Counted from the first letter of the stretch, positions 9,263 to 17,572 are shown. The stretch: 64,000 nucleotides of DNA from DASTFY01 sp963813375 (GCA_963813375.1 CAWEYT010000010.1:248001-312000), one strand, 5' to 3'. Notes: a model not told the origin generated them from the sequence alone. A program made the numbers and translations.

Positions 9263-10038
9263 GCGCGCTCCTGGCCGGCCGGCGGGCGGTCGTCACGGGA
9301 GCCGGCCGCGGCATCGGCCGGGCCATCGCCGGGCACCTCGCCGCGGCCGGCGCGGCCGTCGTGCTCGCCGCCCGCACGGAGCGGGAGATCGATGCGGCGG
9401 CGGAGGAGATCGAGCACGGTGGCGGTCGAGCGGAGGCCGTCGTCTGCGACATCACCGACGACGCCTCGGTGGCCGCGCTGGTCGACGCCAGCCAGGAGCG
9501 GCTGGGCGGACCGATCGACACCTTGGTCAACAACGCGGGCGTCTACCGGCCCCGCCCGTTCGACGCCTACACCCTCGAAGACTGGCGTTGGATGCTCGAC
9601 GTCAACGTGGTCGCGCTCGTCCGGGTGACGCAGGCCTTCCTGCCGGGGTTGTTGACACTTGAACGTTCCCGGATCATCAACGTCTCGTCGATCGCCGGCA
9701 AGAAGGGAACGTTCGGCCAGTCGGCCTACAACGCCTCGAAGCACGCGCAGATCGGCATCACGCGTTGCCTGGCGATGGAGACGGGCACCACGGGCCTGCG
9801 CGTCAACGCCGTGTGCCCCGGCTTCACCAAGACCGACCTGATCGATCTCGACGAGCTGGGCCGGGCCCACGGCAAGCCAGGCGCCGAGGTGTGGGCGGGG
9901 GCGGAGCAGGCGGCCTCGATCCGGCGCACGGTCACCCTCGACGAGATCGCGGCAGCCGTCGTCTACCTGGCCAGCCCCGCGGCGGACGGCGTGAACGGCC
10001 AGTCACTGGTCGTCGACGGCGGAATTGTGATGGCATGA
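9259..10038 (+). CDS. Short-chain dehydrogenase/reductase (3-oxoacyl-ACP reductase-like)
   Basis: The 259-residue classical SDR shows TGAGRGIGRAIA at residues 13-24, NNAG, and the catalytic INVSSIAGKK...SAYNASKHA. It ends NGQSLVVDGGIVMA. It overlaps the previous SDR by four bases and is a separate paralogue with a more conventional N terminus. Two different SDRs in one operon suggest two successive redox steps, or oxidation of diastereomers. Its stop overlaps the ATG of a short bridging frame rather than joining the IclR gene directly. Confidence 0.93.
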   Translation: MSALLAGRRAVVTGAGRGIGRAIAGHLAAAGAAVVLAARTEREIDAAAEEIEHGGGRAEAVVCDITDDASVAALVDASQERLGGPIDTLVNNAGVYRPRPFDAYTLEDWRWMLDVNVVALVRVTQAFLPGLLTLERSRIINVSSIAGKKGTFGQSAYNASKHAQIGITRCLAMETGTTGLRVNAVCPGFTKTDLIDLDELGRAHGKPGAEVWAGAEQAASIRRTVTLDEIAAAVVYLASPAADGVNGQSLVVDGGIVMA

Positions 10039-10133
10039 GCGAGCGTCGGCGAGCTCATGCCATGCCCGGCGGAGCGGCGCAGTCGCGGGCGATGGGGTCC
10101 GGGGGCGCAGCCCCCGAGAAGAAGATGTCATGA
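10035..10133 (+). repeat. Dispersed ATGA-junction element, copy 2, with a 32-codon frame
   Basis: A 99-base insert lies between the SDR and IclR genes. It opens ATGAGCGAGCG, overlapping the SDR stop by four bases, and closes with a TGA that overlaps the IclR start by four bases, so the element itself is an open frame of 32 codons. It contains a perfect 7-bp hairpin with a GCA loop (10100-10106 with 10110-10116). The peptide is Ala/Arg/Gly-rich with no recognisable domain. I regard it as a mobile or REP-like element that keeps coupling intact, not as a functional protein. Confidence 0.6.
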
Positions 10134-10906
10134 GCCGAAGGCTGGACATGAGCCGCGGCGGGCGAGCAGAGGGGAGCGTGCAGGTCATCGCCCGTGCCGC
10201 GGCGATCCTGCGCAGCCTGGGCTCCGCGCCCCAGGGCCTGTCGCTGGCCGAGCTGGCGGCCGAGGCCGATCTCCCCCGCTCGACCGTGCACCGCATCGTG
10301 AAGGCGCTGGCGACCGAGGGGCTGGTGTCGCCGGTCTCGGCGTCATCCGGCTTTCGCCTCGGCTCGGGGCTGCTGCAGCTCGCCAGCGCCAGCCGGGAGT
10401 GGCTCGTGGCCGCGATCCACCCGGAGCTGGTGGCGTTGAGCGAGCGCGTGCGGGAAACGGTCGATCTGGCGGTGCTCTCGGGCGATCGTGTCCTGTTCAT
10501 CGACCAGGTGGCGCGCCCGCAACGGCTCCAGACGGTGTCGGCGGTGGGCGTGTCCTTCCCGCTCTATTCGACGGCGAACGGCAAGGCCCTCCTCGCCACG
10601 CTGGACGATGCCGAGGTGCGGCGGCTCCTGCCCAAGAGCCTGCGCCGCCTCACCTGCCACACCGTCACGAGCCGGGACGTGCTGCTGACGGAGCTGGCCG
10701 AGGTCCGGGCGACGGACCTCGCCATGGACCGGGAGGAGAACGACATCGGGATCTGCGCCGTCGGCACCATCATCGACAACCCGGTGGGCCTGCCCGCCGC
10801 CGTCACCGTGCCGGTCCCGGCCAGCCGATTCGCCGGCCGCGAGGAGGAGCTCGGCCGCCACCTCCTGGCGGCCCGGCGCCGCATCGAGCGGCGTCTGGCC
10901 GAGTAG
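10130..10906 (+). CDS. IclR-family transcriptional regulator (cyclase/SDR operon)
   Basis: The 258-residue protein has an N-terminal winged helix-turn-helix (LSLAELAAEADLPRSTVHRIVKAL, about residues 37-60) and an IclR effector domain (PLYSTANGKALLATL; IGICAVGTIIDNPVG). It is the last gene of the plus-strand operon and starts inside the stop of the bridging element. The pattern DLA(V/I)LSGDRVLFIDQV is usual for the ligand-binding domain. Family knowledge: these regulators respond to aromatic or small organic acids. Probable targets are the palindromes at 7118-7131 and 7185-7200. Confidence 0.92.
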   Translation: MSRRLDMSRGGRAEGSVQVIARAAAILRSLGSAPQGLSLAELAAEADLPRSTVHRIVKALATEGLVSPVSASSGFRLGSGLLQLASASREWLVAAIHPELVALSERVRETVDLAVLSGDRVLFIDQVARPQRLQTVSAVGVSFPLYSTANGKALLATLDDAEVRRLLPKSLRRLTCHTVTSRDVLLTELAEVRATDLAMDREENDIGICAVGTIIDNPVGLPAAVTVPVPASRFAGREEELGRHLLAARRRIERRLAE

Positions 10907-10918
10907 GCGAAGCCTGCT

Positions 10919-11980
10919 TCAGGGACGGGCGCCTGCGTACGCCCGTTGGAGGATGCCGGCCAGCGCGGCTTCGTCGACCGGCGCCGGGTTGGCGGTGATC
11001 TCCTCGGCGGCGCGGCGGGCCGCCTCCGGGAGGTCCTCCTCGTGCAGGCCGAGGTCGGCCAGAGAGGTGGGCACGTGGCTGGCGACGGCGAGGTCCCACA
11101 GCGCCCCGGCCGGGTCCTCGCCGGGCGCGTCGAGGGCCTCGGCCAGGCGCCCCATCTCCGCCGGCAGCGCCTCACGGTTGAAGGCGACGGCGTGCGGGAG
11201 GATCACCGAGTGGGTGTCGGCGTGGACGAGGTTGAAGGTCCCGCCGAGCACATGGCACAGCTTGTGGTGCAGGCCCGTGCCGGTCGTGCCGAGGGACACC
11301 CCGGCCAGGTAGGCGCCGTAGAGGAGGTCGCTACGCCCGGCCAGATCACCGGGTGCCTCCATCACCGCCGGCAGCGAACGCTGGATGGCCCGAACACCCT
11401 CGAGGGCGAGCGCCGAGGTGACAGGGTTGCAGCCCGGCGCGTAGAGCGCCTCGACGCAGTGGGCCAGCGCGTTGAACGCACTGGGACCGGTGACCCCAGG
11501 GGGCAGCCCCACGGTGAGCTCGGGGTCGTAGATGACGACCTTGGGCAGGACGGCGAGGTCCTTGCCGGTCTGCTTGTGCCGCCCGCCCGTCAGGCCGTAG
11601 ATGGGCGTCATCTCGCTGCCGGCGTACGTCGTGGGTACCGCGACGATCGGCAGCCGGTGGCTGAGGGCCAGCGCCTTGGCCAGGCCGGTCGAAGAGCCGC
11701 CGCCCACGCAGACGGCGACGTCGGCGTCGGCGTCCGTCGCCGCGGCCCGGGCCCGCTCGGCCAGCTCGACCGGGACGTGCTGCGCCACCTCGTCCCATCG
11801 GCGGGCGAGCCGCGGACCGAGCTGCTCGGCCACCGCGTCCCCCAACTCCTTCGCGTGCCCGTCGACGACGAGGAACACCCGCTCGCGCTCCAGCGAATCG
11901 ACCTCGGTGGCCACCTCGGCCACGCGACCGGGGCCGAACACGACCCGACCGGGCAGGGACTCGTAGGTGAACGGGTCCAT
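10919..11980 (-). CDS. macA: Maleylacetate reductase (iron-alcohol dehydrogenase fold)
   Basis: The 353-residue protein begins with the family's Y-x-SLPGRVVFGPG block and has the nucleotide-binding GGGSSTGLAKA and the segment GLHHKLCHVLGGTFNLVHAD with its conserved histidines. This pattern is typical of maleylacetate reductases (MacA, ClcE, PnpF). The enzyme reduces maleylacetate to 3-oxoadipate with NAD(P)H. It is the last gene of the hydroquinone operon; its ATG at 11980 shares a base with the CoA-transferase beta stop (TGATG), and an adjacent GTG at 11983 is an alternative start. It is convergent with the IclR gene, with only 12 bases between the two stops. Confidence 0.92.
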   Translation of the reverse strand: MDPFTYESLPGRVVFGPGRVAEVATEVDSLERERVFLVVDGHAKELGDAVAEQLGPRLARRWDEVAQHVPVELAERARAAATDADADVAVCVGGGSSTGLAKALALSHRLPIVAVPTTYAGSEMTPIYGLTGGRHKQTGKDLAVLPKVVIYDPELTVGLPPGVTGPSAFNALAHCVEALYAPGCNPVTSALALEGVRAIQRSLPAVMEAPGDLAGRSDLLYGAYLAGVSLGTTGTGLHHKLCHVLGGTFNLVHADTHSVILPHAVAFNREALPAEMGRLAEALDAPGEDPAGALWDLAVASHVPTSLADLGLHEEDLPEAARRAAEEITANPAPVDEAALAGILQRAYAGARP

Positions 11981-12723
11981 CACGCCGCCTGCAGCGTGGC
12001 CAGGGTCTCGAGCTCGCTCGCCGTCGGCAGCTCGGTCCGGCCGAGCGTGTCGGCGACCCGCAGCGGCCAGCCGGTCGCCTCGACCGCCTGCTCCACCGTG
12101 CAGCCGGGGTGCAGCTCGGTCAGCACCAGCTCGCAGGTCTCCGGGTCGGGCCTGAGGATGCCCAGGTCGGTGATGACGATCTGCGGTCCGCGGCCCCGCA
12201 GCCCGAGCCGCTCCCTGTCGCCCGGTCCCCGGCCGAAGCCGACCGAGGTGACGAAGTCGCAGCGCTCCACGAACGCCCGCTTGTTCTGGCGGATGATCAC
12301 GATGACCTCACCCGCCGACGCCGCGATCTCCGGAGCACCGCCCGCGCCCGGGAGCCGGGTGCGCGGGGACTCGTACGGACCGATGACCGTGGAGTTGATG
12401 TTGCCGAAGCGGTCGAGCTGCGCCGCCCCGAGGAAGCCGACGTCGATCCGTCCCGCCTGCAACCAGTAGGCGAAGATCTCGGGCACCGCGACGACGGCGT
12501 CCGACGTCTCCGCCAGCTCCCCGTCGCCGATCGACAACGGGAGGCGCGTCGGCTTGGAGCCGATGCACCCGGACTCGTAGATGAGCACGCAGTCGGGGGC
12601 GTGCAGGCGCCGGGCGAGGTTGGCGGCCGTCGACGGCAGGCCGATCCCGACGAAGCAGGCGATGTCGTTGCTGAGGCAACGAGCCGCGTTGACGATCATG
12701 ACGTCGTCGGCCGAAACGGTCAT
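11980..12723 (-). CDS. pcaJ: 3-oxoadipate CoA-transferase-like, beta subunit
   Basis: The 247-residue subunit is of the glutaconate/3-oxoacid CoA-transferase type. It has YESGCIGSKP with the likely catalytic Glu50 and the oxyanion-loop motif LPGAGGAPEIAASA. Such GctB-like proteins are used as the 3-oxoadipate CoA-transferase B subunit in actinobacterial beta-ketoadipate pathways. It overlaps its alpha partner by four bases. Given the maleylacetate reductase next to it, transfer of CoA from succinyl-CoA to 3-oxoadipate is the most economical role. Confidence 0.88.
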   Translation of the reverse strand: MTVSADDVMIVNAARCLSNDIACFVGIGLPSTAANLARRLHAPDCVLIYESGCIGSKPTRLPLSIGDGELAETSDAVVAVPEIFAYWLQAGRIDVGFLGAAQLDRFGNINSTVIGPYESPRTRLPGAGGAPEIAASAGEVIVIIRQNKRAFVERCDFVTSVGFGRGPGDRERLGLRGRGPQIVITDLGILRPDPETCELVLTELHPGCTVEQAVEATGWPLRVADTLGRTELPTASELETLATLQAA

Positions 12724-13595
12724 GCCCGGCCCGCTCCCACGGGCTGCAAGCCGGTGCTGGCCTGGTACTCGACGAAGTCGGCGGTGCCGAGGATGTGACG
12801 CTCGATCCAGGCCGTGAAGGAATCGCGGTCACGGCTGATGTCGTCCCACGCGCGGTAGAAGTCGTTGTCGCGCGACGAGTACCCGATGGCGAAGCTGGGG
12901 TGGGCGCCGCCGGGCACCTCGCACACGGCGTCGACCACCCACGACGGCAGCACCACCGCGTCCGGCCTGGGGACCAGCTCGTCCACCAGCTCTTCGACAG
13001 TGACGATGGAGCGGCGGGCCGCCAGCACGGCCTCCTTCTGGACGCCGACCAGGCCCCAGAGCTGGACGTTGCCCCGACGGTCGGCCTGCTGGGCGTGGAT
13101 GACCGCCACGTCCGGGTTCAGTGCCGGCACGGCGGTGAGCTGCTCGCCGGTGAACGGGCAGGCGATCGGAGCCAGCGTCGGCGTGTGGTCCATCAGGTCC
13201 GTCCCGACGTATCCCCGCAGCACGCCGAAGGGCAGACCCGACGCGCCGGCCACGTAGCGGGTCGCCATGCCCGCGTGGCTGTGCTCCTCCAGCGCCAGCG
13301 GATGGGGCCAGCCGTTCTCGACGGCGTCCCGGAAGCGATGCAATGACCCGACCCCGGGGTTTCCGCCCCACGAGAAGATCAGGCCGGCCGCGCACCCGGC
13401 TCCGATGAGCTGGTCGTAGACCATGTCCGGGGTCATGCGCACCAGGGTCAGGCCGGTGCGGCCCTGCCGGATCACCTCGTGGCCGGCGGCGTGGGGGATG
13501 AGATGGGTGAAGCCCTCGAAGGCGATGGTGTCGCCGTCGTGCAAGAGCTCGGCGACGGCCTCGCGGAGGGTCACCACCTGGGCCCGCTTCGTCAT
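12720..13595 (-). CDS. pcaI: 3-oxoadipate CoA-transferase-like, alpha subunit
   Basis: The 291-residue alpha subunit has DTIAFEGFTHLIPHAAGHEV near the start and FSWGGNPGVGSLHRFRDA. These match the GctA/CoA-transferase family I alpha fold. I chose ATG 13595 (MTKRAQVV), which overlaps the dehydrogenase stop by four bases. The much longer open frame upstream lies over the dehydrogenase in a wrong frame. With the beta subunit it makes 3-oxoadipyl-CoA, the substrate for a thiolase such as the one at 1-1042. Confidence 0.88.
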   Translation of the reverse strand: MTKRAQVVTLREAVAELLHDGDTIAFEGFTHLIPHAAGHEVIRQGRTGLTLVRMTPDMVYDQLIGAGCAAGLIFSWGGNPGVGSLHRFRDAVENGWPHPLALEEHSHAGMATRYVAGASGLPFGVLRGYVGTDLMDHTPTLAPIACPFTGEQLTAVPALNPDVAVIHAQQADRRGNVQLWGLVGVQKEAVLAARRSIVTVEELVDELVPRPDAVVLPSWVVDAVCEVPGGAHPSFAIGYSSRDNDFYRAWDDISRDRDSFTAWIERHILGTADFVEYQASTGLQPVGAGRA

Positions 13596-15061
13596 CGGGG
13601 GTACCAGACCGGGAGCTGGGCGTCGACGTTGATCCACACGCTCTTCGCCTCGGTGTACTCCCGCATCGCCTCGAACCCCATCTCCCTCCCGTAGCCCGAC
13701 AGGCCGGTGCCGCCGAACGGTGAGCCGGGGCTCACCCGCTTGTACGAGTTGACCCACACCATGCCCGATCGGATGGCGCCGGCCATGCGGTGGGCCCGCG
13801 ACAGGTCGTTGGTCCACAGGCCGCCGCCGAGGCCGTAGTCGGTGCCGTTGGCGATGGCCAGCGCCTCGTCGTCGTCGGCGAACGTGGTCACGGTCACGAA
13901 CGGGCCGAACACCTCCTCCTGCCCGACCCGGCTGGCCGGGTCGGCGCGCACGACCGTGGGCTCGACGTAGCAGCCGCGGGCCAGGTCCTCGTCGTCGGGC
14001 GCCCTGCCCCCCGTGAGCACTTCCGCGCCTTCGTCGATTGCGACCTTGACGAAGGACAGCACGCGGTCCCGGTGCATCGGTGAGGTGAGCGGCCCCATCT
14101 CGGTCGCCCGGTCGAGCGGGTTGCCGAGGCGAATGGAACGGGCCAGGGCCAGGAAGCGGTCGAGGAACTCGTCGGCGATGGCCTCGTGGAGGATGAGCCG
14201 GCTCCCGGCGATGCAGGCCTGGCCCTGGTTGTGGAAGATGGCGAACGCCGAGCCGTTGACCGCGGCGGGCAGGTGGGCGTCGTCGAAGACGATGTTGGCG
14301 CCCTTGCCACCGAGCTCGAGCTGCACCCGCTTGAGGTTGCCCGCCGAGTACTCGACGATCCGCCGCCCGACCGCGGTCGAGCCGGTGAAGGCGATCTTGC
14401 TCACACCGGGGTGCATGGCCAGGTGCTCGCCGGCGCTGTGGCCGTAGCCGGGGACGATATTGACCACACCGGGCGGGAACCCGACGTCCACCATCAGCTC
14501 GGCCAAGCGCAGCGAGGACAGGGGTGTCAGCTCGCTCGGCTTGAGGACCACCGTGTTGCCGGCCGCCAGCGCGGGCCCCATCTTCCAGCTGCAGAACATG
14601 AGCGGGAAGTTCCACGGCACGATCTGGCCGACCACGCCGAGCGGCTCACGGTTGACGTAGTTGAGGAAGCCGGGCTCGACGGGGATGACGTCGCCCTGGA
14701 TCTTGTCCGCGATGCCCCCGAAGTACCGGAAGCAGGCCGCCGTGCGGGGCACGTCGAGCACGGTCGAATCCTTGACCGGATGCCCTGTGTCGGTGCTCTC
14801 GAGCACGGCCAGCTCGCCGGCATTGGCCTCGATGGCGTCGGCCAGCGCCAGCAGCAGCCGCCCCCGCTCCGCCGCCGCGGTCCGGCGCCAGGCCGGGAAC
14901 GCGGTCGCCGCGGCATCGACGGCCCGGTCCACGTCCGCGGCCCGGGCCTCCGCGATCTCCGTGAGAACGGAGCAGTCGTGGGGGTTGAGGACCTCGATCG
15001 TCGCGCCGTCGACGCCGTCGACGAACTCACCGCCGATGAACAGCTGGTTCTGGTACGCCAT
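13592..15061 (-). CDS. NAD-dependent semialdehyde dehydrogenase (4-hydroxymuconic semialdehyde type)
   Basis: This is a full-length 489-residue aldehyde dehydrogenase with Asn151 (PWNFPL), the general base Glu249 (LELGGKGAN) and the nucleophile Cys283 (NQGQACIAGSR). The ALDH fold fits any of several aldehydes. The specific call comes from context: it lies directly after the hydroquinone dioxygenase genes and before maleylacetate-processing genes, exactly where HapE/PnpE-type enzymes oxidise 4-hydroxymuconic semialdehyde to maleylacetate. The start is ATG at 15061, 15 bases after the dioxygenase stop. Confidence 0.9.
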   Translation of the reverse strand: MAYQNQLFIGGEFVDGVDGATIEVLNPHDCSVLTEIAEARAADVDRAVDAAATAFPAWRRTAAAERGRLLLALADAIEANAGELAVLESTDTGHPVKDSTVLDVPRTAACFRYFGGIADKIQGDVIPVEPGFLNYVNREPLGVVGQIVPWNFPLMFCSWKMGPALAAGNTVVLKPSELTPLSSLRLAELMVDVGFPPGVVNIVPGYGHSAGEHLAMHPGVSKIAFTGSTAVGRRIVEYSAGNLKRVQLELGGKGANIVFDDAHLPAAVNGSAFAIFHNQGQACIAGSRLILHEAIADEFLDRFLALARSIRLGNPLDRATEMGPLTSPMHRDRVLSFVKVAIDEGAEVLTGGRAPDDEDLARGCYVEPTVVRADPASRVGQEEVFGPFVTVTTFADDDEALAIANGTDYGLGGGLWTNDLSRAHRMAGAIRSGMVWVNSYKRVSPGSPFGGTGLSGYGREMGFEAMREYTEAKSVWINVDAQLPVWYPR

Positions 15062-15076
15062 CAGCGGGCGCCCCGG

Positions 15077-16090
15077 CTAGAAGTCGACTGGGTAGACGGA
15101 GGCCTTGCCGGTGCGGATCAGCTCCGGGATCTCGGGCGAGCCGTTCTCCCACACCAGCAGCATCGACCGCTTGGGCGAGTAGCCCTGGTGCCGGATGTCG
15201 CCGGGCATGGCGGCCACGTCACCTGCCTTCATCACGACCTTGGCCCGCGGCTTGCCGGTGTCGCGGTCCTCGACCTCCCACCGGATCTCGTCGGAGAGCT
15301 GGATGAACCACTCCACCCGGTCGTTGCCGTGGATCACCGGGAGGATGTACTCCTCGGTCGTCGGGCAGTAGAGGCTGGCCTTGCACTGGGAGACGACGGA
15401 CGGGTTCCACGTGACGTCGGAGCGGCTCAGGTAGGCGAACAGGCTGAACGCCGCCACCTCGCCCTCGAACCCGGGCTCGGCATGGACCTCGGGCTCGTCC
15501 TGCGACACGTCGGCGAACATCCGGTTGACGGGATGGGTGGCATCGGTGCGGATCTGCTCGTCACCGGGCACGCCGACCATGCGCTCGGCGGTGACGCGGT
15601 GGCGCGTGACGGCGGCGATGTTGTCGCCGTGCTTCACCCCGAAGGGCTTGTCCGTCTCGGCAGGGCTGGCGAAGGGGTCGAAGCCTTCGTTCGTCCAGTC
15701 GGCCAGCATGGCCTTGAAGGTCTCGCGGATGAGCGGCGTCTCGAAGTTCTCGACGTGGTCCAGTTCCGCCTTGCGGTAGGCGTCGTTGTACCGGCCGGCG
15801 AACATGTCGACGGTGCCGTAGTGGTTGACGGTGCCGAACACCCCGTCGAAGTTGACCGTGCCGTAGAAGAAGTCCCAGGCCACGTCCCGCTGCAGGGCGC
15901 GCAGGAAGTTGTCGACGCTGAGGATGTGGCTCCCGGTCGGCCAGGTGAGGTGGACGAAGAACTCGTCCCGCCAGAACGTGAACCCGCCCAGGGTGAATTG
16001 CCGGTAGCCCTCGGCGTTGGGCTCGGAGGCCGCGACCTCGACGGCGGGGACTTCGGCGGCGGGGACCTCGACGGCGTCAGTGGTGGTCAT
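15077..16090 (-). CDS. pnpD: Hydroquinone 1,2-dioxygenase, large subunit
   Basis: The 337-residue protein matches the large subunit of two-component hydroquinone dioxygenases (PnpD/HapD/HqdB, about 335-340 residues). The iron site reads His254-x-Asn256-x3-Glu260 in the segment VIHGNDRVEW, with a further His301 in GDIRHQGYSP. I recall the structurally determined PnpD ligands as His256, Asn258, Glu262 and His303, so the spacing is identical with a constant offset of two. The first 25 residues are Ala/Val/Glu-rich and probably disordered. The enzyme cleaves hydroquinone to 4-hydroxymuconic semialdehyde using Fe(II) and O2, with the small subunit encoded just upstream. Confidence 0.9.
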   Translation of the reverse strand: MTTTDAVEVPAAEVPAVEVAASEPNAEGYRQFTLGGFTFWRDEFFVHLTWPTGSHILSVDNFLRALQRDVAWDFFYGTVNFDGVFGTVNHYGTVDMFAGRYNDAYRKAELDHVENFETPLIRETFKAMLADWTNEGFDPFASPAETDKPFGVKHGDNIAAVTRHRVTAERMVGVPGDEQIRTDATHPVNRMFADVSQDEPEVHAEPGFEGEVAAFSLFAYLSRSDVTWNPSVVSQCKASLYCPTTEEYILPVIHGNDRVEWFIQLSDEIRWEVEDRDTGKPRAKVVMKAGDVAAMPGDIRHQGYSPKRSMLLVWENGSPEIPELIRTGKASVYPVDF

Positions 16091-16119
16091 GGTGGCTCCT
16101 TCTCGGCGACCCGACGACT

Positions 16120-16614
16120 TCAGGACAGGCAGATCTCGGCCCAGCGCTCGATGGTGTCATCGCCCAGTGTGGTCTGGAGGATGACGACCGAGGGGCGCTC
16201 GGCGCTCATGCGGTAGGCGGCGTTGGCGGGCAGGAGGGCCATGTGACCACGACGGCACACGATGCGACCCATGGGGCGACCGACGGGATCGCCGCCGAGG
16301 GCCACCGAACCGTTCTTGTCCGCCGGGACGGCCGGCTCGTCGAGCTTCACGAGCTCGATGGTGACCTCACCGTCGAGCACGAGCGGGAACTCGTCGTGCG
16401 CGGCCGTGCGCCATTCGCTCGTGCCCTCGGCCCGGATGACCTCGACCACGTAGTCCATGTTCTTGCCGACGGCCACCTTCTCCCACGGGCGAGAGGCGTT
16501 GGCCACCTCGAAGATGTTGGAGAAGGCGTAGTGCTTCGGATCGTCGTCGACGATCTCGATGCTGCCCTTCTCGAAATCGTCGAGCGAGCCGAACTTGGTC
16601 ACATAGCTGGTCAT
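16120..16614 (-). CDS. pnpC: Hydroquinone 1,2-dioxygenase, small subunit
   Basis: The 164-residue cupin-like protein has the size expected for the small subunit (PnpC/HapC, about 165-170 residues). It opens with a Gly-Ser-x-x-x-Phe segment and contains VVEVIRAEGTSEWRTAAHDE and GRIVCRRGHMALLPANAAYR, the two beta-barrel halves. It is the first gene of the catabolic operon, 29 bases before the large-subunit gene. The small subunit is structural and supports the active site in the large subunit. The promoter lies to the right, within the palindrome-bearing gap at 16615-16720. Confidence 0.87.
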   Translation of the reverse strand: MTSYVTKFGSLDDFEKGSIEIVDDDPKHYAFSNIFEVANASRPWEKVAVGKNMDYVVEVIRAEGTSEWRTAAHDEFPLVLDGEVTIELVKLDEPAVPADKNGSVALGGDPVGRPMGRIVCRRGHMALLPANAAYRMSAERPSVVILQTTLGDDTIERWAEICLS

Positions 16615-16662
16615 CGGCCTTCACCCCCGGCGTGTCCGACCCCGCACTGGGCCGGTCGGGCT

Positions 16663-16698
16663 TGTTCGCATTGCGCACATCCGTGCGCTGTGAGAACA
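16663..16698. promoter_or_regulatory. 36-bp imperfect palindrome between dioxygenase operon and IclR gene
   Basis: The arms TGTTCGCATTGCGCAC (16663-16678) and GTGCGCTGTGAGAACA (16683-16698) match at 13 of 16 positions about a four-base centre. It occupies the middle of the 106-bp divergent gap. Its half-site shape (GTTC and GAAC outer parts, GCGCAC core) fits a site for a tetrameric IclR regulator that controls both directions, most likely the product of the adjacent gene at 16721. Confidence 0.65.
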
Positions 16699-16720
16699 TT
16701 GTCCCTGCGAGGTGCACAGC

Positions 16721-17566
16721 ATGTCAAGAACGGCGCCCGAGGACGAGACCCAGACGCCGGCGGGGAACGGGAACGGACACGCCGAGGCGGCGTCGCCGCC
16801 CGTGGCGCCGCGCGGCGAGTTCGTCCAGTCCCTCGAACGGGGCCTGTCCGTCCTGCGCGCTTTCTCCGCCGAGCGGCCGTCCATGACGCTGTCCGAGGTC
16901 GCCCGCACGACCGACCTCACCCGGGCCACGGCCCGACGGCTTCTCTTGACCTTCGAAGCGCTCGGCTACATGCGCACGGACGGTCGTTCGTTCGAGCTCA
17001 CACCCCGGGTGCTGGACCTCGGGTACGCGTACGTCTCGTCGCTCAAGCTCCCCGACATCGCGCAGCCCTTCATGGAAGCGCTGTCCGAGCGCGTGCACGA
17101 GTCGGTCTCGGCCGCCGTCCTCGACGACGACGAGATCGTCTACGTGGCCCGGGTGCCCACGAAGCGGATCATGACCGTGGCCATCTCGCTCGGGTCGCGG
17201 CTCCCGGCCGCGTCGACCTCGATGGGCCGGGCGCTGCTGGCCGAGCTCCCCGACGACGAGCTGGACGCCTTCCTGGCCCAGACCGTCGTCGCCCCCGCCA
17301 CGGACAACACCTTGACCGATCCGAGCGCGCTGCGGGCGGCGATCCTCGAGGTGCGGCGGCTGGGCTACGCCATCGTGGACCAGGAGCTGGAGCTGGGCGT
17401 GCGCAGTGCGTCCACCGCGCTGCGCAACCGACGGGGCTGCGCGCTGGCCGCCATCAACGTGTCGACCCACGCCGGCCGGGTCAGCCTCAAGGAGCTGAGG
17501 AGCGCGTTCGTGCCCGAGCTGCTGGCGACGGCCGAGGCCATCAACGCCCAGCTCGCCCGCCAGTAA
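16721..17566 (+). CDS. IclR-family regulator of the PcaR/PobR/PcaU type
   Basis: The 281-residue regulator has a 35-residue polar N-terminal tail and then FVQSLERGLSVLRAF, a winged helix-turn-helix (MTLSEVARTTDLTRATARRLL) and an effector domain. The effector domain carries the PcaR-like block RRLGYAIVDQELELGVRS and AAINVSTHAGRVS. I start it at ATG 16721, which has GCGAGG eight bases upstream; a GTG at 16712 is the alternative. PcaR/PobR-type regulators control beta-ketoadipate pathway genes in response to aromatic acids or 3-oxoadipate. Divergence from the hydroquinone operon makes that operon its likely target. Confidence 0.93.
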   Translation: MSRTAPEDETQTPAGNGNGHAEAASPPVAPRGEFVQSLERGLSVLRAFSAERPSMTLSEVARTTDLTRATARRLLLTFEALGYMRTDGRSFELTPRVLDLGYAYVSSLKLPDIAQPFMEALSERVHESVSAAVLDDDEIVYVARVPTKRIMTVAISLGSRLPAASTSMGRALLAELPDDELDAFLAQTVVAPATDNTLTDPSALRAAILEVRRLGYAIVDQELELGVRSASTALRNRRGCALAAINVSTHAGRVSLKELRSAFVPELLATAEAINAQLARQ

Positions 17567-17572
17567 TCGCAC

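Noticed and set aside
14186..16216. A 676-codon plus-strand frame over the dioxygenase and dehydrogenase genes
   Set aside because: The opposite strand holds clear catalytic motifs in the correct frame; the plus-strand product has biased composition only.
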